Source: Jidongwangia harbinensis (GTDB lineage Bacteria > Actinomycetota > Actinomycetes > Mycobacteriales > Micromonosporaceae). From it: a stretch of DNA of 64,000 nucleotides. The stretch lies in the NCBI RefSeq assembly GCF_020216025.1, contig NZ_JAIWNC010000018.1:124001-188000 (forward strand), given 5' to 3'. Numbering within the stretch: the first letter of the stretch is position 1; every line of letters starts with the position of its first letter. The notes beneath the pieces are model-generated. The model made no database searches, had not been told where the DNA came from, and saw only the letters and a list, made by a program, of their open reading frames with translations. The translations under genes and the position numbers were made by a program. Below are positions 8,751 through 17,540 of the stretch, one piece after another.

Positions 8751-10190
8751 GTGACGATCCCCTACCCCAACCAGCAGTCCGCGATGGCGTTCCCGCCGGT
8801 CGAGCCGCCGTCCGGGGCGCCCCGTCCGCGGTTGTCGTTCCTCGGCACCGGTTATCTGGGTGCGACGTACGCGATCTGTTTCGCGGAGCTGGGCTACGAG
8901 GTTCTCGGTTTCGACATCGACGAGGCGAAGATCGCCAAGCTCGCCGGTGGTCAGGTGCCGTTCCACGAGCCGGGTCTGGACGAGCTGCTGCGGGCCAACG
9001 TGGCGTCCGGGCGGTTGCGGTTCACCACGTCGTACGAGCAGGTGGCGGAGTTCGCGGATGTGCACTTCATCTGTGTGGGCACGCCGCAGCGGGGCGACGG
9101 GATGGGCGCCGACCTGTCGTACGTGGAGACGTCGGTGTCGAATCTGGCGCGGCATCTGCGGCGTAAGGCGCTGATCGTGGGCAAGTCCACGGTGCCGGTG
9201 GGTACCGCGGAGTGGGTGGAGCAGCTGGTCGCCAAGCACACCGATCCGTCGTTGGGGATCGAGGTGGCGTGGTCGCCGGAGTTCCTGCAGGAGGGTTTCG
9301 CGGTCGAGGACGTGCTGCGGCCCAACCGGATCGTGGTCGGGGTGAAGACCGACTGGGCGAACGGGATGTTGTATTCGGCGCACAAGGGCGTGTTCGACCT
9401 GGCCGCCACCGAGGACCGTGAGGTGCCGCTGGTGGTGACGGACTTCGCCACGGCGGAACTGGTGAAGGTGGCGGCGAACGCGTTCCTGGCCACGAAGATC
9501 AGTTTCATCAACGCGATGGCCGAGGTGTGCGAGGTGGCCGGCGGTGACGTGACCCAGCTGGCCCGGGCGATCGGCTACGACCCGCGGATCGGCAACCGGT
9601 TCCTGCAGGCCGGGGTGGGTTTCGGTGGTGGGTGCCTGCCGAAGGACATCCGGGCGTTCCAGGCCCGGGCGCAGGAGCTGGGTGCCGGTGAGGCGTTGCG
9701 CTTCCTGCACGAGGTCGACCTGGTCAACCTGCGGCGCCGCAGCCGGGTGGTGCAGCTGGCCTCGGAGTTGCTGGACCGGCCGTCCGGCCCGGCCGGGCCG
9801 GACCTGTCCGGGACCCGGATCGCGGTGCTGGGTGCGGCGTTCAAGCCCAATTCCGATGATGTACGGGACTCGCCCAGCCTCGCGGTCGCGGCCACGCTCG
9901 CCAAGGCCGGGGCGGACGTGCGGGTGTACGACCCGCAGGGCACCGAGAACGCCCGGATCGCCCAGCCGGCCCTCACCTACGCCGAGTCGATGGTCGACGC
10001 GGTCACCGGGGCCGAACTGGTCTGCGTGCTCACCGAGTGGGCCGAGTTCCGCAACGCCGACCCGCAGACGCTGGGCGCGCTGGTCGCCGGTCGGCGCGTC
10101 ATCGACGGCCGGAACTGCCTGGACGCCGGGCTGTGGGCGCGCGCCGGTTGGGCCTACCGCGGCATGGGACGTCCACAGCCTGCGGTTTAG
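8751..10190 (+). CDS. UDP-glucose/GDP-mannose 6-dehydrogenase family protein
   Basis: NAD-dependent four-electron oxidation of a nucleotide sugar to the uronic acid, most likely UDP-glucose to UDP-glucuronate for cell-surface glycans. It has an N-terminal Rossmann motif (LGTGYLGATYAI), the VGKSTVPVGTAEWVEQL segment, catalytic cysteine in GVGFGGGCLPKDIRAF, and C-terminal domain signature LGAAFKPNSDDVRDSPS. About 480 residues, normal for the family. GTG 8751 is chosen because GCGGAGA lies about nine bases upstream; a GTG at 8730 and an ATG at 8784 are alternatives. No glycosyltransferase cluster is visible next to it. Confidence 0.93.
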   Translation: MTIPYPNQQSAMAFPPVEPPSGAPRPRLSFLGTGYLGATYAICFAELGYEVLGFDIDEAKIAKLAGGQVPFHEPGLDELLRANVASGRLRFTTSYEQVAEFADVHFICVGTPQRGDGMGADLSYVETSVSNLARHLRRKALIVGKSTVPVGTAEWVEQLVAKHTDPSLGIEVAWSPEFLQEGFAVEDVLRPNRIVVGVKTDWANGMLYSAHKGVFDLAATEDREVPLVVTDFATAELVKVAANAFLATKISFINAMAEVCEVAGGDVTQLARAIGYDPRIGNRFLQAGVGFGGGCLPKDIRAFQARAQELGAGEALRFLHEVDLVNLRRRSRVVQLASELLDRPSGPAGPDLSGTRIAVLGAAFKPNSDDVRDSPSLAVAATLAKAGADVRVYDPQGTENARIAQPALTYAESMVDAVTGAELVCVLTEWAEFRNADPQTLGALVAGRRVIDGRNCLDAGLWARAGWAYRGMGRPQPAV

Positions 10191-10301
10191 TGAGGTTCGC
10201 GGTCGTTTCCGCAGATGTCCACCCGCTTGAGCCTGTTCTAATGAGGTGTCGTACCGGCATGCTCTAGTTGGGCGTGGAGTTACGCGGGTCAAGGAGGTTC
10301 C

Positions 10302-13300
10302 GTGGCGCAGGCTGATGGGCCCGACGGCTACGAAGACGAGCTGGCACGCATCGACGCGTCCATCGCCGAACTGAAGATCCGGGACATGGCGGCCGCCTCC
10401 GAGCGGTCCACGATCGCCAGCCAGCTGCAGGCGGCCCAGTTCCAGCGGGACATCCTGGCGCACGCCATGCAGCAGCGGAAGAAGGCCGCCCGGGTGCGCA
10501 AGGTGCGCCGCCCGCAGGCGGCCACGGCCGCGGCCGGCCCGGCCACCGACGCCCGCCGGGGCGGCGGCACGCCACCGCCACCGCCGCCCGAGGCCCGCCG
10601 GGCCGGTGCGCCACCACCACCGCCGCCACCGGCCGGCACGCGCCGGTCCGACGCCCCGCCGGCACCCGCCGACGAACGCCGGGCCGGCTCCGTAACGCCA
10701 CCCGGCCCGGGACACTCGACCCGATCCGCACCACCACCCGGCCCGGGACACTCCACCCGTTCCGCGCCATCGACCGGCGCGGGACACTCCACCCGATCCG
10801 CACCACCGCCCGGCGCGGGACGCCCGGCGGGATCCGCCCCGCCACCCGGCGCGGGACGCCCGGCCGGATCCGCCCCGCCAGCCGGCGGGGGCCGGCGGTC
10901 CGACGCCGTCCCGCCGCCGGCCGACGGGCCGCCGGACTGGGCCGCGCCGGGCACCGCGTACACCGGTCCGCCCGGGGCGGCCAGCGACGGCCGCACCGTG
11001 CTGGTGGACGACCCGCCGCCCACCGAGCGCCCGGCACCGACGCCGCGCCGCCCGCACGGTGAGGCGCCGCCGCCACCGCACGAGCCGGAGACCTCGTCCC
11101 AGTCCGTGCAGAACATCCTGCTGGTCGTCGGTGCCCTGCTGGTGGGCGTGGCGGCCGTGGTGTTCGCCGGGGTGGCGGTGTCCAACCCGTTCGGCCGCGC
11201 CGCGATCCTCGCCCTCGCGACCGCGATCGCGCTCACCCTGGCGCCCGGCATCGCCCGGCGCGGCCTCAGCTCCACCGCGGAGACCGTCGCCGCGGTCGGC
11301 CTGGTGCTGCTGCCACTGACGCTGTATGCCCTGCACGGCAGCCCGATGGTCGGCGGCCCGGCCGTGCCGACGCCGTTCTACCTGGGCGTCACGTTCGCGA
11401 TCACCGCGGTGGCCGGCTTCGTCTACGCGGGCGTCACCCGGCTGTCCGCGCCCCGGTACGCCACCGTGATCGCGCTGCAGCCGGTGCCGCCGCTGCTGGC
11501 GTACCCGCTGATCGAGAGCCCGGCCGGCTGGGGCCTGGCGCTGGCCGCCGTGGCGCTGCTCGACCTGCTGCTGCTGACCACGGTGATCCACCGCGGCCGG
11601 CTGGTCCCGCGCTGGCCGCTGGGCCGTCCCGGCGCGGCCGACCGCGAGACCACGGCGCTGGCCGACGCCCGGGACATCGGTGCCGCCGACTTCGACAAGC
11701 GGGACGCCGGACCCGACCCGGCCGACCCGTCGGCCTACGCGATCGACGCTCCGCCGCGGCCCGAGTCCCGTCCCGAGGAACCGGACCTGATCCTCGGCGG
11801 GCTGGCCGGCCCGCGCGGCCGCAAGTGGATGCCGACGCGCATCTTCCCCGGCCGCCGGCCCGACGGTGCCCCGCCGGCCGGGTCGGTGCCGCTGGCGCCG
11901 CCGGCCAAGCCGCCGTCCGCGGACTGGTTGCGGGAGCTGACCTTCGCGCTGCTCTGCGCGGCGGTCGCCGGCTCGCTGCTGTACGCCGGTGGCGCCCTGA
12001 TCGGCGCCGACGCGGTGCCGGACGCGATCCGGTCCGGCCTGATCCTGGTGCTGGCCGCGGTGATCGCCTCGGCCGCGGCACGGCTGCTGGACAACCTGAC
12101 CGCGCGCAACGTCGCCGGTGGCGTACTCACGCTCGCCGTCATCGCGGCCTGCGCCCGGATCGCCGCGGTCGCCTCGCCCAGCTGGACGCTGCTCGCCGCC
12201 GCGGCCGCGGTCGCGGTCACCGGCGCCGTGGTCACCACGCTCCACGAGGAGGTACGCCGGGGTCCGCAACTCGCCTCGGCCGGCGCGCTCGCACTGATCG
12301 GCCTGTTCGTGGCGGTGGACGCGCTGCGCGCCGCGCTCGCCCCGATCCAGGCCGCCCGGCCGGTCTGGAACGCGGACACCGCCGCGTACGCGCAACGGAT
12401 CGCCGAGGCGGCCGGCCCGTCCGGCTGGCTGCTGGCGCTGAGCGCGCTGCTGCTCACCGTCGCCGCGGCCCTGGCGCTGCCCACGGAATGGCGGCACGAG
12501 GGTGCCGTGGCGGGCGTGGCGCTGACCGCTCTGGCCGTACCCTCGTCGTTGGGTCTGCCCTGGTCCGAGGCGCCGTGGCCGCTGGTGCTGGCAGCCATCG
12601 GCCTGGGCGCGGCCGGCCTGATGGCCCGCACCCGCCGGAGCGCCATCGCGCACGTGGCGGCGGCCGGCGTGGTCGGCCTGTTCGGTGCCGGCGCGGCGCT
12701 GAGCGCGGTGTGGCTCACCGCCGCCGTGCTCACCGCGCTGGCCGGGGCCGGCGTGATGGTCGCGATCGCGGCCCGGCAGATCCCGATGAAGCTGTACGCC
12801 TGGCTGATCGGCGACTGGGCGTCCGGCGCCGCCGCGCTGGCCCTGCCCGGCGCGGCCACCACCGCCGTGCTCGCCATGTCCGACCGGGGCGGCGGGCCAC
12901 CGGCCACCGAGGCCGTCACGGTGCCGGCCCTCGCGTTCGGCTTCCTCGCGGTGGCCGGCACGCTGACCTACGCCGCGGTGTTCCAGGTGGCCCGCCGGGA
13001 GATCAGCCTTCCGCTGAACGTCGGCACCGCCCTGGGCGCGGTGGCGATGGCGCTGGCGGCGCTGCTCGCACCGGGCGCCACCGCGCCGGACATCTGGGTG
13101 GGTGCGCTGCTGCTCGGCGCCGCCGGCCTGCTGGCCTTCGCCAAGTCGCTGGACCAGGGCCGCCGAGCCGACCGGATGCTGGACGGGCCGGACATCGCCG
13201 CCGCGGCCGCCACCGTGGCGATCTGCGGGGCGCTGGCCCGGGTCGCGGCGCTCGCCTTCCCGCAGGCGCCGCTGCTGGTCGCCGGCCTGGTGATCCTGCT

Positions 13301-15827
13301 CGTCGCGCTGGGCATCCGGGCGCTGCCGGTGGACTGGCGGCGCGGCCCGGTCCGCGGGCTGGCCGCGGCCGGGATCGTGGTCGGTGCCATCGCCGGCTGG
13401 ATGGCGCTCAGCAACGGCCTGCGGGTGCTCGCCGCGCCCGGCCCGCTGTGGGGCGCCGACCTCAGCGGCTACCCGGCCAGCGTGCCGGCCGACGCCTGGC
13501 AGGGCCCGCTCACCCTGCTGCTGATCGCGGTCGCGGCGGCCGCCGCGCTGCCCCCACCGGCCTCGTACGACATCGGCGCGGTCTGCGCCACGCTCGCCAC
13601 CATCGGCGCCCCGGCCGCGTTCGGCCTGCCCTGGTGGGCGCCCCTGATGGTGGGCGGCGTGGTCGCGCTCGGGTACGGCATCTCCGCGGTGGCCGCCGTC
13701 GACCCGCGCGCCGCCGTGGCCCGGGCCGCCGTGGCCATGGTGGTCGCGCTGCACTTCGTCGGCGTCGGCCTGGCCCGGCCGTGGTCCACCGCGATGGCGC
13801 TGACCCTGGTCGTGCTGATCGGCGTCGTGGTGGCCGCGCTGTGCCGCGCCGAAGTGCCCCCGCTCACCCCGGCCCAGGCGGCGCCGCTCGTCGCGGACCG
13901 GCCGGACCGGCTCGACCCGGAACCGGAACCGGTGGTCCAGGCCATCTCCGACGACAGCACGCTGCTCGCCCGCGACGACACCGGCATGCCCCGCCACCGC
14001 GCCCAGATCGGCGGCGCCGCCACCCTCGGGGTGCTGCTCGCCGTCCCCGGGGTGTTCGCCGCGGTCGCCGCCGACCAGGGCCGGTCCGCGCAGGTGGTGC
14101 TCACCGCCGCGGTGGCCGGGTCCAGCCTGGCGCTGGCGGTGCTCGCGCTCTGCGGCCGGTGGATCCCGCAGTACCTGCCGTGGGCCACGGTCGGCCTGGT
14201 CGGCGGCGCCACCATCACCGCGTTCGCGTCCGTGCCGACGCACTTCCCCACGGCCATGTACGCCGCCGCCGCGGCCCTGCTGGGCGTGGTGGCCGAACTG
14301 CTCCGCGGTGCCACGCCGGCCCCCGGCATCACCACGGCCCCCGGCTACCGCACCGAACGCGGGTACCTCCGCACCCGCTGGACCGACCTGCGCCCGAGCG
14401 GCCTGCGCGGACGCTGGCTGGTCGACCCGGCCAGCGGCGCCGTCCTGGTGGCCACGCTGCCGACGCTGCTGGCGCTGGTCTCCATCGCCCCGGCGCTGGG
14501 TGCCGCACTGTTCGGCCCGATGGACCAGTTGGACGCGATCTGGGACGGCCCGGTCCCCGCGCTCACCGACCCGGCGTCCGGCAACGTCGACGCCACCAGC
14601 GTGCTGGCCACCGTGCTGCTCACCGTGGCGGCCGCGCTGGCCGCCCTCGGGTTCGGCGGCCGCCCCGCGGAGGCCGTACCGGTGATCCTGCCCGGCCTGG
14701 CCATCACCCTGCTGGTCGCGCCGATCGGCCTGGACGCCCGGTGGCCCGCGTCGACCGCCGCGGCGCTGGTCGTCTTCACCATCGCCATGCTCGGCCTCGC
14801 CCTCACCCCGCCGCCGCTCAGTACGCACGCACCGATGCTGCGCGGCACCCGCGTCGTGGTGTTCGTGATCGGCCTGCTGGCCGGCGGCGCCGGGCTGGCC
14901 GGCAGCCTCGCCACCCCGGAACTCACGTTGTTCACGCTGGGCAGCGCGGTCGGCGTCGGCCTGGTCGCGGCGCTCGCCGGCCGCAGCTCCCGGGCCCGCA
15001 TCCTGGGCTGGCTGTTCACGGTCGTGATGGGCCAGGCGTTCGTGCTCTCCGTGGGCGAGGTCGCCGGGCTGCACCGGTCCTGGTCCGCCTTCGGCGTGCT
15101 GGCCGTCGGCGCCGGGCTGCTGATCCTGCAGGCCGGCGTGCCGCGGCTGGGCCGCCCGGAGTACGCGCTGGAGTCCGCCGTCATCGAGTGGAGCGGATAC
15201 GCGTCCGCGCTGCTGGCCGCCGTGCTGGCGTACGACTCCCCGGAACACCTGGCCGCGCTGCTGGCCGCCTGGGGTGCGGTGCTCGGCCTGGTCGCCACCC
15301 GTCCCGGCCGCACGCCCACCCAGCGGCGCAACCTGTTCTGGCTGGCGGTCGGCTTCGAACTCGTCGGCTGGTGGCTGTTCATGACGCTGACCGACGTGGC
15401 GCTGCCCGAGGCGTACACGTTGCCGTTCGCCGCGCTGGCCCTGGTCGTCGGCGCGGTCGAGGCCCGGCACCGGCCCGAGCTGAGCAGCTGGTCGGCGTAC
15501 GGGCCGGCGCTGCTGGCCGCGTTCGTCCCGACCATCGGCATCGTGCTGGCCACCGACGCCACCGAGTCCGGCGATCTGCGCGAGTTGTTCCTGCTGCTCG
15601 GCGCGGTGGGCACGCTGATCGTCGGTTCCCGGCTGCAGCAGCAGGCGCCGGTGGTGGTGGGCGCCGTGGCCACCGCGGTGGCGGCGATCCACTTCGCCAC
15701 CACGCTGGTCGGTCCGTGGCTGGTGCTGGTGCCGGTGGGCGTGATCCTGCTCTTCCTCGGCGCCTCCAACGAGAACCGGCGCCGCACCCAGGAACGCCTC
15801 CGCGGCGCCCTGGTCCGCATGCGCTGA
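10302..15827 (+). CDS. Giant polytopic membrane protein (SCO7613 C-terminal-domain-like)
   Basis: A protein of 1841 residues starting at GTG 10302, four bases after AAGGAGG. Residues 1-75 form a charged coiled coil (ELARIDASIAELKIRD), followed by about 190 residues of Pro/Gly/Ala-rich low complexity containing a 12-residue tandem repeat. The remaining 1550 residues are mainly hydrophobic, with several dozen likely membrane spans and short cytosolic-like linkers, for example around residues 430-540 and 1200-1240. It resembles actinobacterial SCO7613 C-terminal-domain membrane proteins; function is unknown. It stands alone and ends at a hairpin facing purE. The N-terminal coil suggests a cytoplasmic partner, but this is inference. 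Confidence 0.9.
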   Translation: MAQADGPDGYEDELARIDASIAELKIRDMAAASERSTIASQLQAAQFQRDILAHAMQQRKKAARVRKVRRPQAATAAAGPATDARRGGGTPPPPPPEARRAGAPPPPPPPAGTRRSDAPPAPADERRAGSVTPPGPGHSTRSAPPPGPGHSTRSAPSTGAGHSTRSAPPPGAGRPAGSAPPPGAGRPAGSAPPAGGGRRSDAVPPPADGPPDWAAPGTAYTGPPGAASDGRTVLVDDPPPTERPAPTPRRPHGEAPPPPHEPETSSQSVQNILLVVGALLVGVAAVVFAGVAVSNPFGRAAILALATAIALTLAPGIARRGLSSTAETVAAVGLVLLPLTLYALHGSPMVGGPAVPTPFYLGVTFAITAVAGFVYAGVTRLSAPRYATVIALQPVPPLLAYPLIESPAGWGLALAAVALLDLLLLTTVIHRGRLVPRWPLGRPGAADRETTALADARDIGAADFDKRDAGPDPADPSAYAIDAPPRPESRPEEPDLILGGLAGPRGRKWMPTRIFPGRRPDGAPPAGSVPLAPPAKPPSADWLRELTFALLCAAVAGSLLYAGGALIGADAVPDAIRSGLILVLAAVIASAAARLLDNLTARNVAGGVLTLAVIAACARIAAVASPSWTLLAAAAAVAVTGAVVTTLHEEVRRGPQLASAGALALIGLFVAVDALRAALAPIQAARPVWNADTAAYAQRIAEAAGPSGWLLALSALLLTVAAALALPTEWRHEGAVAGVALTALAVPSSLGLPWSEAPWPLVLAAIGLGAAGLMARTRRSAIAHVAAAGVVGLFGAGAALSAVWLTAAVLTALAGAGVMVAIAARQIPMKLYAWLIGDWASGAAALALPGAATTAVLAMSDRGGGPPATEAVTVPALAFGFLAVAGTLTYAAVFQVARREISLPLNVGTALGAVAMALAALLAPGATAPDIWVGALLLGAAGLLAFAKSLDQGRRADRMLDGPDIAAAAATVAICGALARVAALAFPQAPLLVAGLVILLVALGIRALPVDWRRGPVRGLAAAGIVVGAIAGWMALSNGLRVLAAPGPLWGADLSGYPASVPADAWQGPLTLLLIAVAAAAALPPPASYDIGAVCATLATIGAPAAFGLPWWAPLMVGGVVALGYGISAVAAVDPRAAVARAAVAMVVALHFVGVGLARPWSTAMALTLVVLIGVVVAALCRAEVPPLTPAQAAPLVADRPDRLDPEPEPVVQAISDDSTLLARDDTGMPRHRAQIGGAATLGVLLAVPGVFAAVAADQGRSAQVVLTAAVAGSSLALAVLALCGRWIPQYLPWATVGLVGGATITAFASVPTHFPTAMYAAAAALLGVVAELLRGATPAPGITTAPGYRTERGYLRTRWTDLRPSGLRGRWLVDPASGAVLVATLPTLLALVSIAPALGAALFGPMDQLDAIWDGPVPALTDPASGNVDATSVLATVLLTVAAALAALGFGGRPAEAVPVILPGLAITLLVAPIGLDARWPASTAAALVVFTIAMLGLALTPPPLSTHAPMLRGTRVVVFVIGLLAGGAGLAGSLATPELTLFTLGSAVGVGLVAALAGRSSRARILGWLFTVVMGQAFVLSVGEVAGLHRSWSAFGVLAVGAGLLILQAGVPRLGRPEYALESAVIEWSGYASALLAAVLAYDSPEHLAALLAAWGAVLGLVATRPGRTPTQRRNLFWLAVGFELVGWWLFMTLTDVALPEAYTLPFAALALVVGAVEARHRPELSSWSAYGPALLAAFVPTIGIVLATDATESGDLRELFLLLGAVGTLIVGSRLQQQAPVVVGAVATAVAAIHFATTLVGPWLVLVPVGVILLFLGASNENRRRTQERLRGALVRMR
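10698..10913 (+). repeat. 36-bp tandem repeat coding for a 12-residue Pro/Gly unit
   Basis: Inside the giant membrane-protein gene, five to six in-frame units encode variants of PGPGHSTRSAPP, then PGAGRPAGSAPP. The unit shifts from the HSTRSAP type to the RPAGSAP type along the array, as expected for unequal crossing-over with local homogenisation. The segment likely forms a flexible linker between the coiled coil and the membrane domain. Confidence 0.8.
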
Positions 15828-15847
15828 CGCACCGGACCGGACTCGCT

Positions 15848-15869
15848 GCCGGCCGGCGCCTCGGCCGGC
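15848..15869. terminator. Hairpin between convergent genes
   Basis: GCCGGCCG (15848-15855) pairs with CGGCCGGC (15862-15869) around a six-base loop in the 54-bp gap between the converging giant membrane-protein gene and purE. There is no T-tract, as is common in high-GC actinobacteria. It could serve both strands. Confidence 0.55.
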
Positions 15870-15881
15870 CGGCGAAGGGCG

Positions 15882-16379
15882 TCAGCCCAGCAGGCGCTCG
15901 CGGAGCGCCGCGTCCTTCTCGGCGACCATGTGCTCCAGGCCTTTCTGGAAGTCGGCCATGCGCTTGCGGATCGCCGGATCGGCCGCGCCCAGGATCCGCG
16001 CCGCGAGCAGCCCGGCATTGCGCGCCCCGCCGATCGACACCGTGGCCACCGGCACGCCGGCCGGCATCTGCACGATGGACAGCAGCGAGTCCATCCCGTC
16101 CAGGTACTTCAGCGGTACCGGCACGCCGATCACCGGCAGCGGCGTGAGGGCGGCGACCATGCCGGGCAGGTGGGCCGCTCCCCCGGCGCCGGTGATGATC
16201 ACCTGTAGGCCACGGTCCGCGGCGCTCTCCGCGTAGTCGACCATTTTGCGGACGGTGCGGTGCGCGGACACCACGCCCACCTCGAACGGCACCTCGAACT
16301 CGGCCAGGGCGAGCGCCGCCGCCTCCATCGTGGACCAGTCCGAGTCGCTGCCCATGATGATGCCGACGACCGGCTTCAT
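15882..16379 (-). CDS. purE: N5-carboxyaminoimidazole ribonucleotide mutase PurE
   Basis: Purine biosynthesis: converts N5-CAIR to CAIR, working after PurK. The protein has 165 residues, the class I PurE length. Conserved segments are GIIMGSDSDWSTM (phosphate and substrate binding), VSAHRT with the catalytic histidine, ITGAGGAAHLPGM, and GVPVPLKYLDGMDSLLSIVQMPAGVPVATVSIGGARNAGLLA. Its ATG overlaps the TGA of purK by four bases (ATGA), so the two are co-translated. The N-terminal MKPVVGI start is the only reasonable one. Confidence 0.97.
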   Translation of the reverse strand: MKPVVGIIMGSDSDWSTMEAAALALAEFEVPFEVGVVSAHRTVRKMVDYAESAADRGLQVIITGAGGAAHLPGMVAALTPLPVIGVPVPLKYLDGMDSLLSIVQMPAGVPVATVSIGGARNAGLLAARILGAADPAIRKRMADFQKGLEHMVAEKDAALRERLLG

Positions 16380-17524
16380 TGTTCGCCCTCCTGCAGCCAG
16401 CGGGCGGCGTGTGCGGCCCGGGCGCGTACCGATGTCATGTCGTCGCCGAGCACGGTGACGTGGCCGATCTTGCGGCCCGGCCGGACCTGCTTGCCGTACA
16501 GGTGGATGCGCACGCCGGGGTCGGCCGCGAACAGGTGGTGCACCCGTTCGTCCAGGGCGAGCCCGCCGGGTGCGCCGCCGAGTACGTTGGCCATCACCAC
16601 GGCGGGCGCGGTCAGGCCGGTGGCACCCATCGGGTAGTCGAGTACGGCGCGCAGGTGCTGTTCGAACTGCGACGTCCGGGCGCCTTCGATGGTCCAGTGA
16701 CCGGAGTTGTGCGGGCGCATGGCGAGTTCGTTCACCACCAGGCCGTCGGCGGTCTCGAAGAGTTCGACCGCGAGCAGGCCGACCACGCCGAGCGCGTGCG
16801 CCAGGTCGATGGCGAGCTGCTGGGCGGCCAGCGCGCGGTCCTCGGGCAGGTCCGGTGCGGGCGCGAGGACCTCCACGCAGATGCCGTCGCGTTGCACGGT
16901 CTCCACCACGGGGTACGCCGCCACCTGCCCGAACGGCGACCGCGCCACCTGCGCCGCCAGTTCCCGTCGCAGCGGCACCCGTTCCTCGACGATCAGGTCG
17001 GTGCCGGTGGCGACGAGTTCCTCGGCGGCGGCGATGTCGGCGAGCATCCACACGCCGCGGCCGTCGTAGCCGCCGCGGGTCGCCTTGGCCACCACCGGCC
17101 AGCCGGTCTGCTCGGCGAACGCCGCGACGTCCGCGGCGGTGCGCACCGTGGCCCAGCGCGGGACCGGCGCCCCCAGCTGTCCGAGCCGCTCGCGCATCCG
17201 CCGCTTGTCCTGGGCGTACAGCAGCGCCTCGGAACCTGGGTAGATCTTGATGCCCTCGGCCTCGAGCGCGCGGATGTGCTCGTTCGGCACGTGCTCGTGG
17301 TCGAAGGTGACCGCGTCGCAGCCCTTGGCGAAGTCACGCAACGCGGCCAGGTCGGTGTGGGTGCCGATCCGCACATCGGCGGCGACGAGGGCGGCACTGT
17401 CGTCGGGTGACTCGGCGAGCACACGCAGCGACTGGCCGAGGGCGATTGCGGCCTGGTGGGTCATCCGGGCCAACTGGCCGCCTCCCACCATGCCGACCAC
17501 GGGCAGACCGGTTCGGGTATCCAT
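16376..17524 (-). CDS. purK: N5-carboxyaminoimidazole ribonucleotide synthase PurK
   Basis: ATP-grasp ligase that carboxylates aminoimidazole ribonucleotide with bicarbonate, giving the PurE substrate. The protein has 382 residues. Features: N-terminal VGMVGGGQLARMTHQAAIALG, FDHEHVPNEHI, ATP-grasp elements KATRGGYDGRGVWML and LIVEERVPLRRELAAQVARS, and the metal-binding ELFETADGLVVNELAMRPHNSGHWTIEG. It is the upstream partner of purE in a two-gene operon with an ATGA overlap. The start at 17524 (MDTRTGLPVVG) is conventional. Confidence 0.97.
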   Translation of the reverse strand: MDTRTGLPVVGMVGGGQLARMTHQAAIALGQSLRVLAESPDDSAALVAADVRIGTHTDLAALRDFAKGCDAVTFDHEHVPNEHIRALEAEGIKIYPGSEALLYAQDKRRMRERLGQLGAPVPRWATVRTAADVAAFAEQTGWPVVAKATRGGYDGRGVWMLADIAAAEELVATGTDLIVEERVPLRRELAAQVARSPFGQVAAYPVVETVQRDGICVEVLAPAPDLPEDRALAAQQLAIDLAHALGVVGLLAVELFETADGLVVNELAMRPHNSGHWTIEGARTSQFEQHLRAVLDYPMGATGLTAPAVVMANVLGGAPGGLALDERVHHLFAADPGVRIHLYGKQVRPGRKIGHVTVLGDDMTSVRARAAHAARWLQEGEQ

Positions 17525-17540
17525 CTCGCCGCCAGCCTAG

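Noticed and set aside
9212..9421. Short plus-strand frames inside the UDP-glucose dehydrogenase gene
   Set aside because: They are out-of-frame shadows of a well-supported gene.
8373..15692. A 2439-codon open frame on the minus strand opposite the giant membrane-protein and UDP-glucose dehydrogenase genes
   Set aside because: It is a product of high GC at third codon positions; its translation is Arg/Gly/Gln/His-rich without domains and covers genuine genes on both strands.
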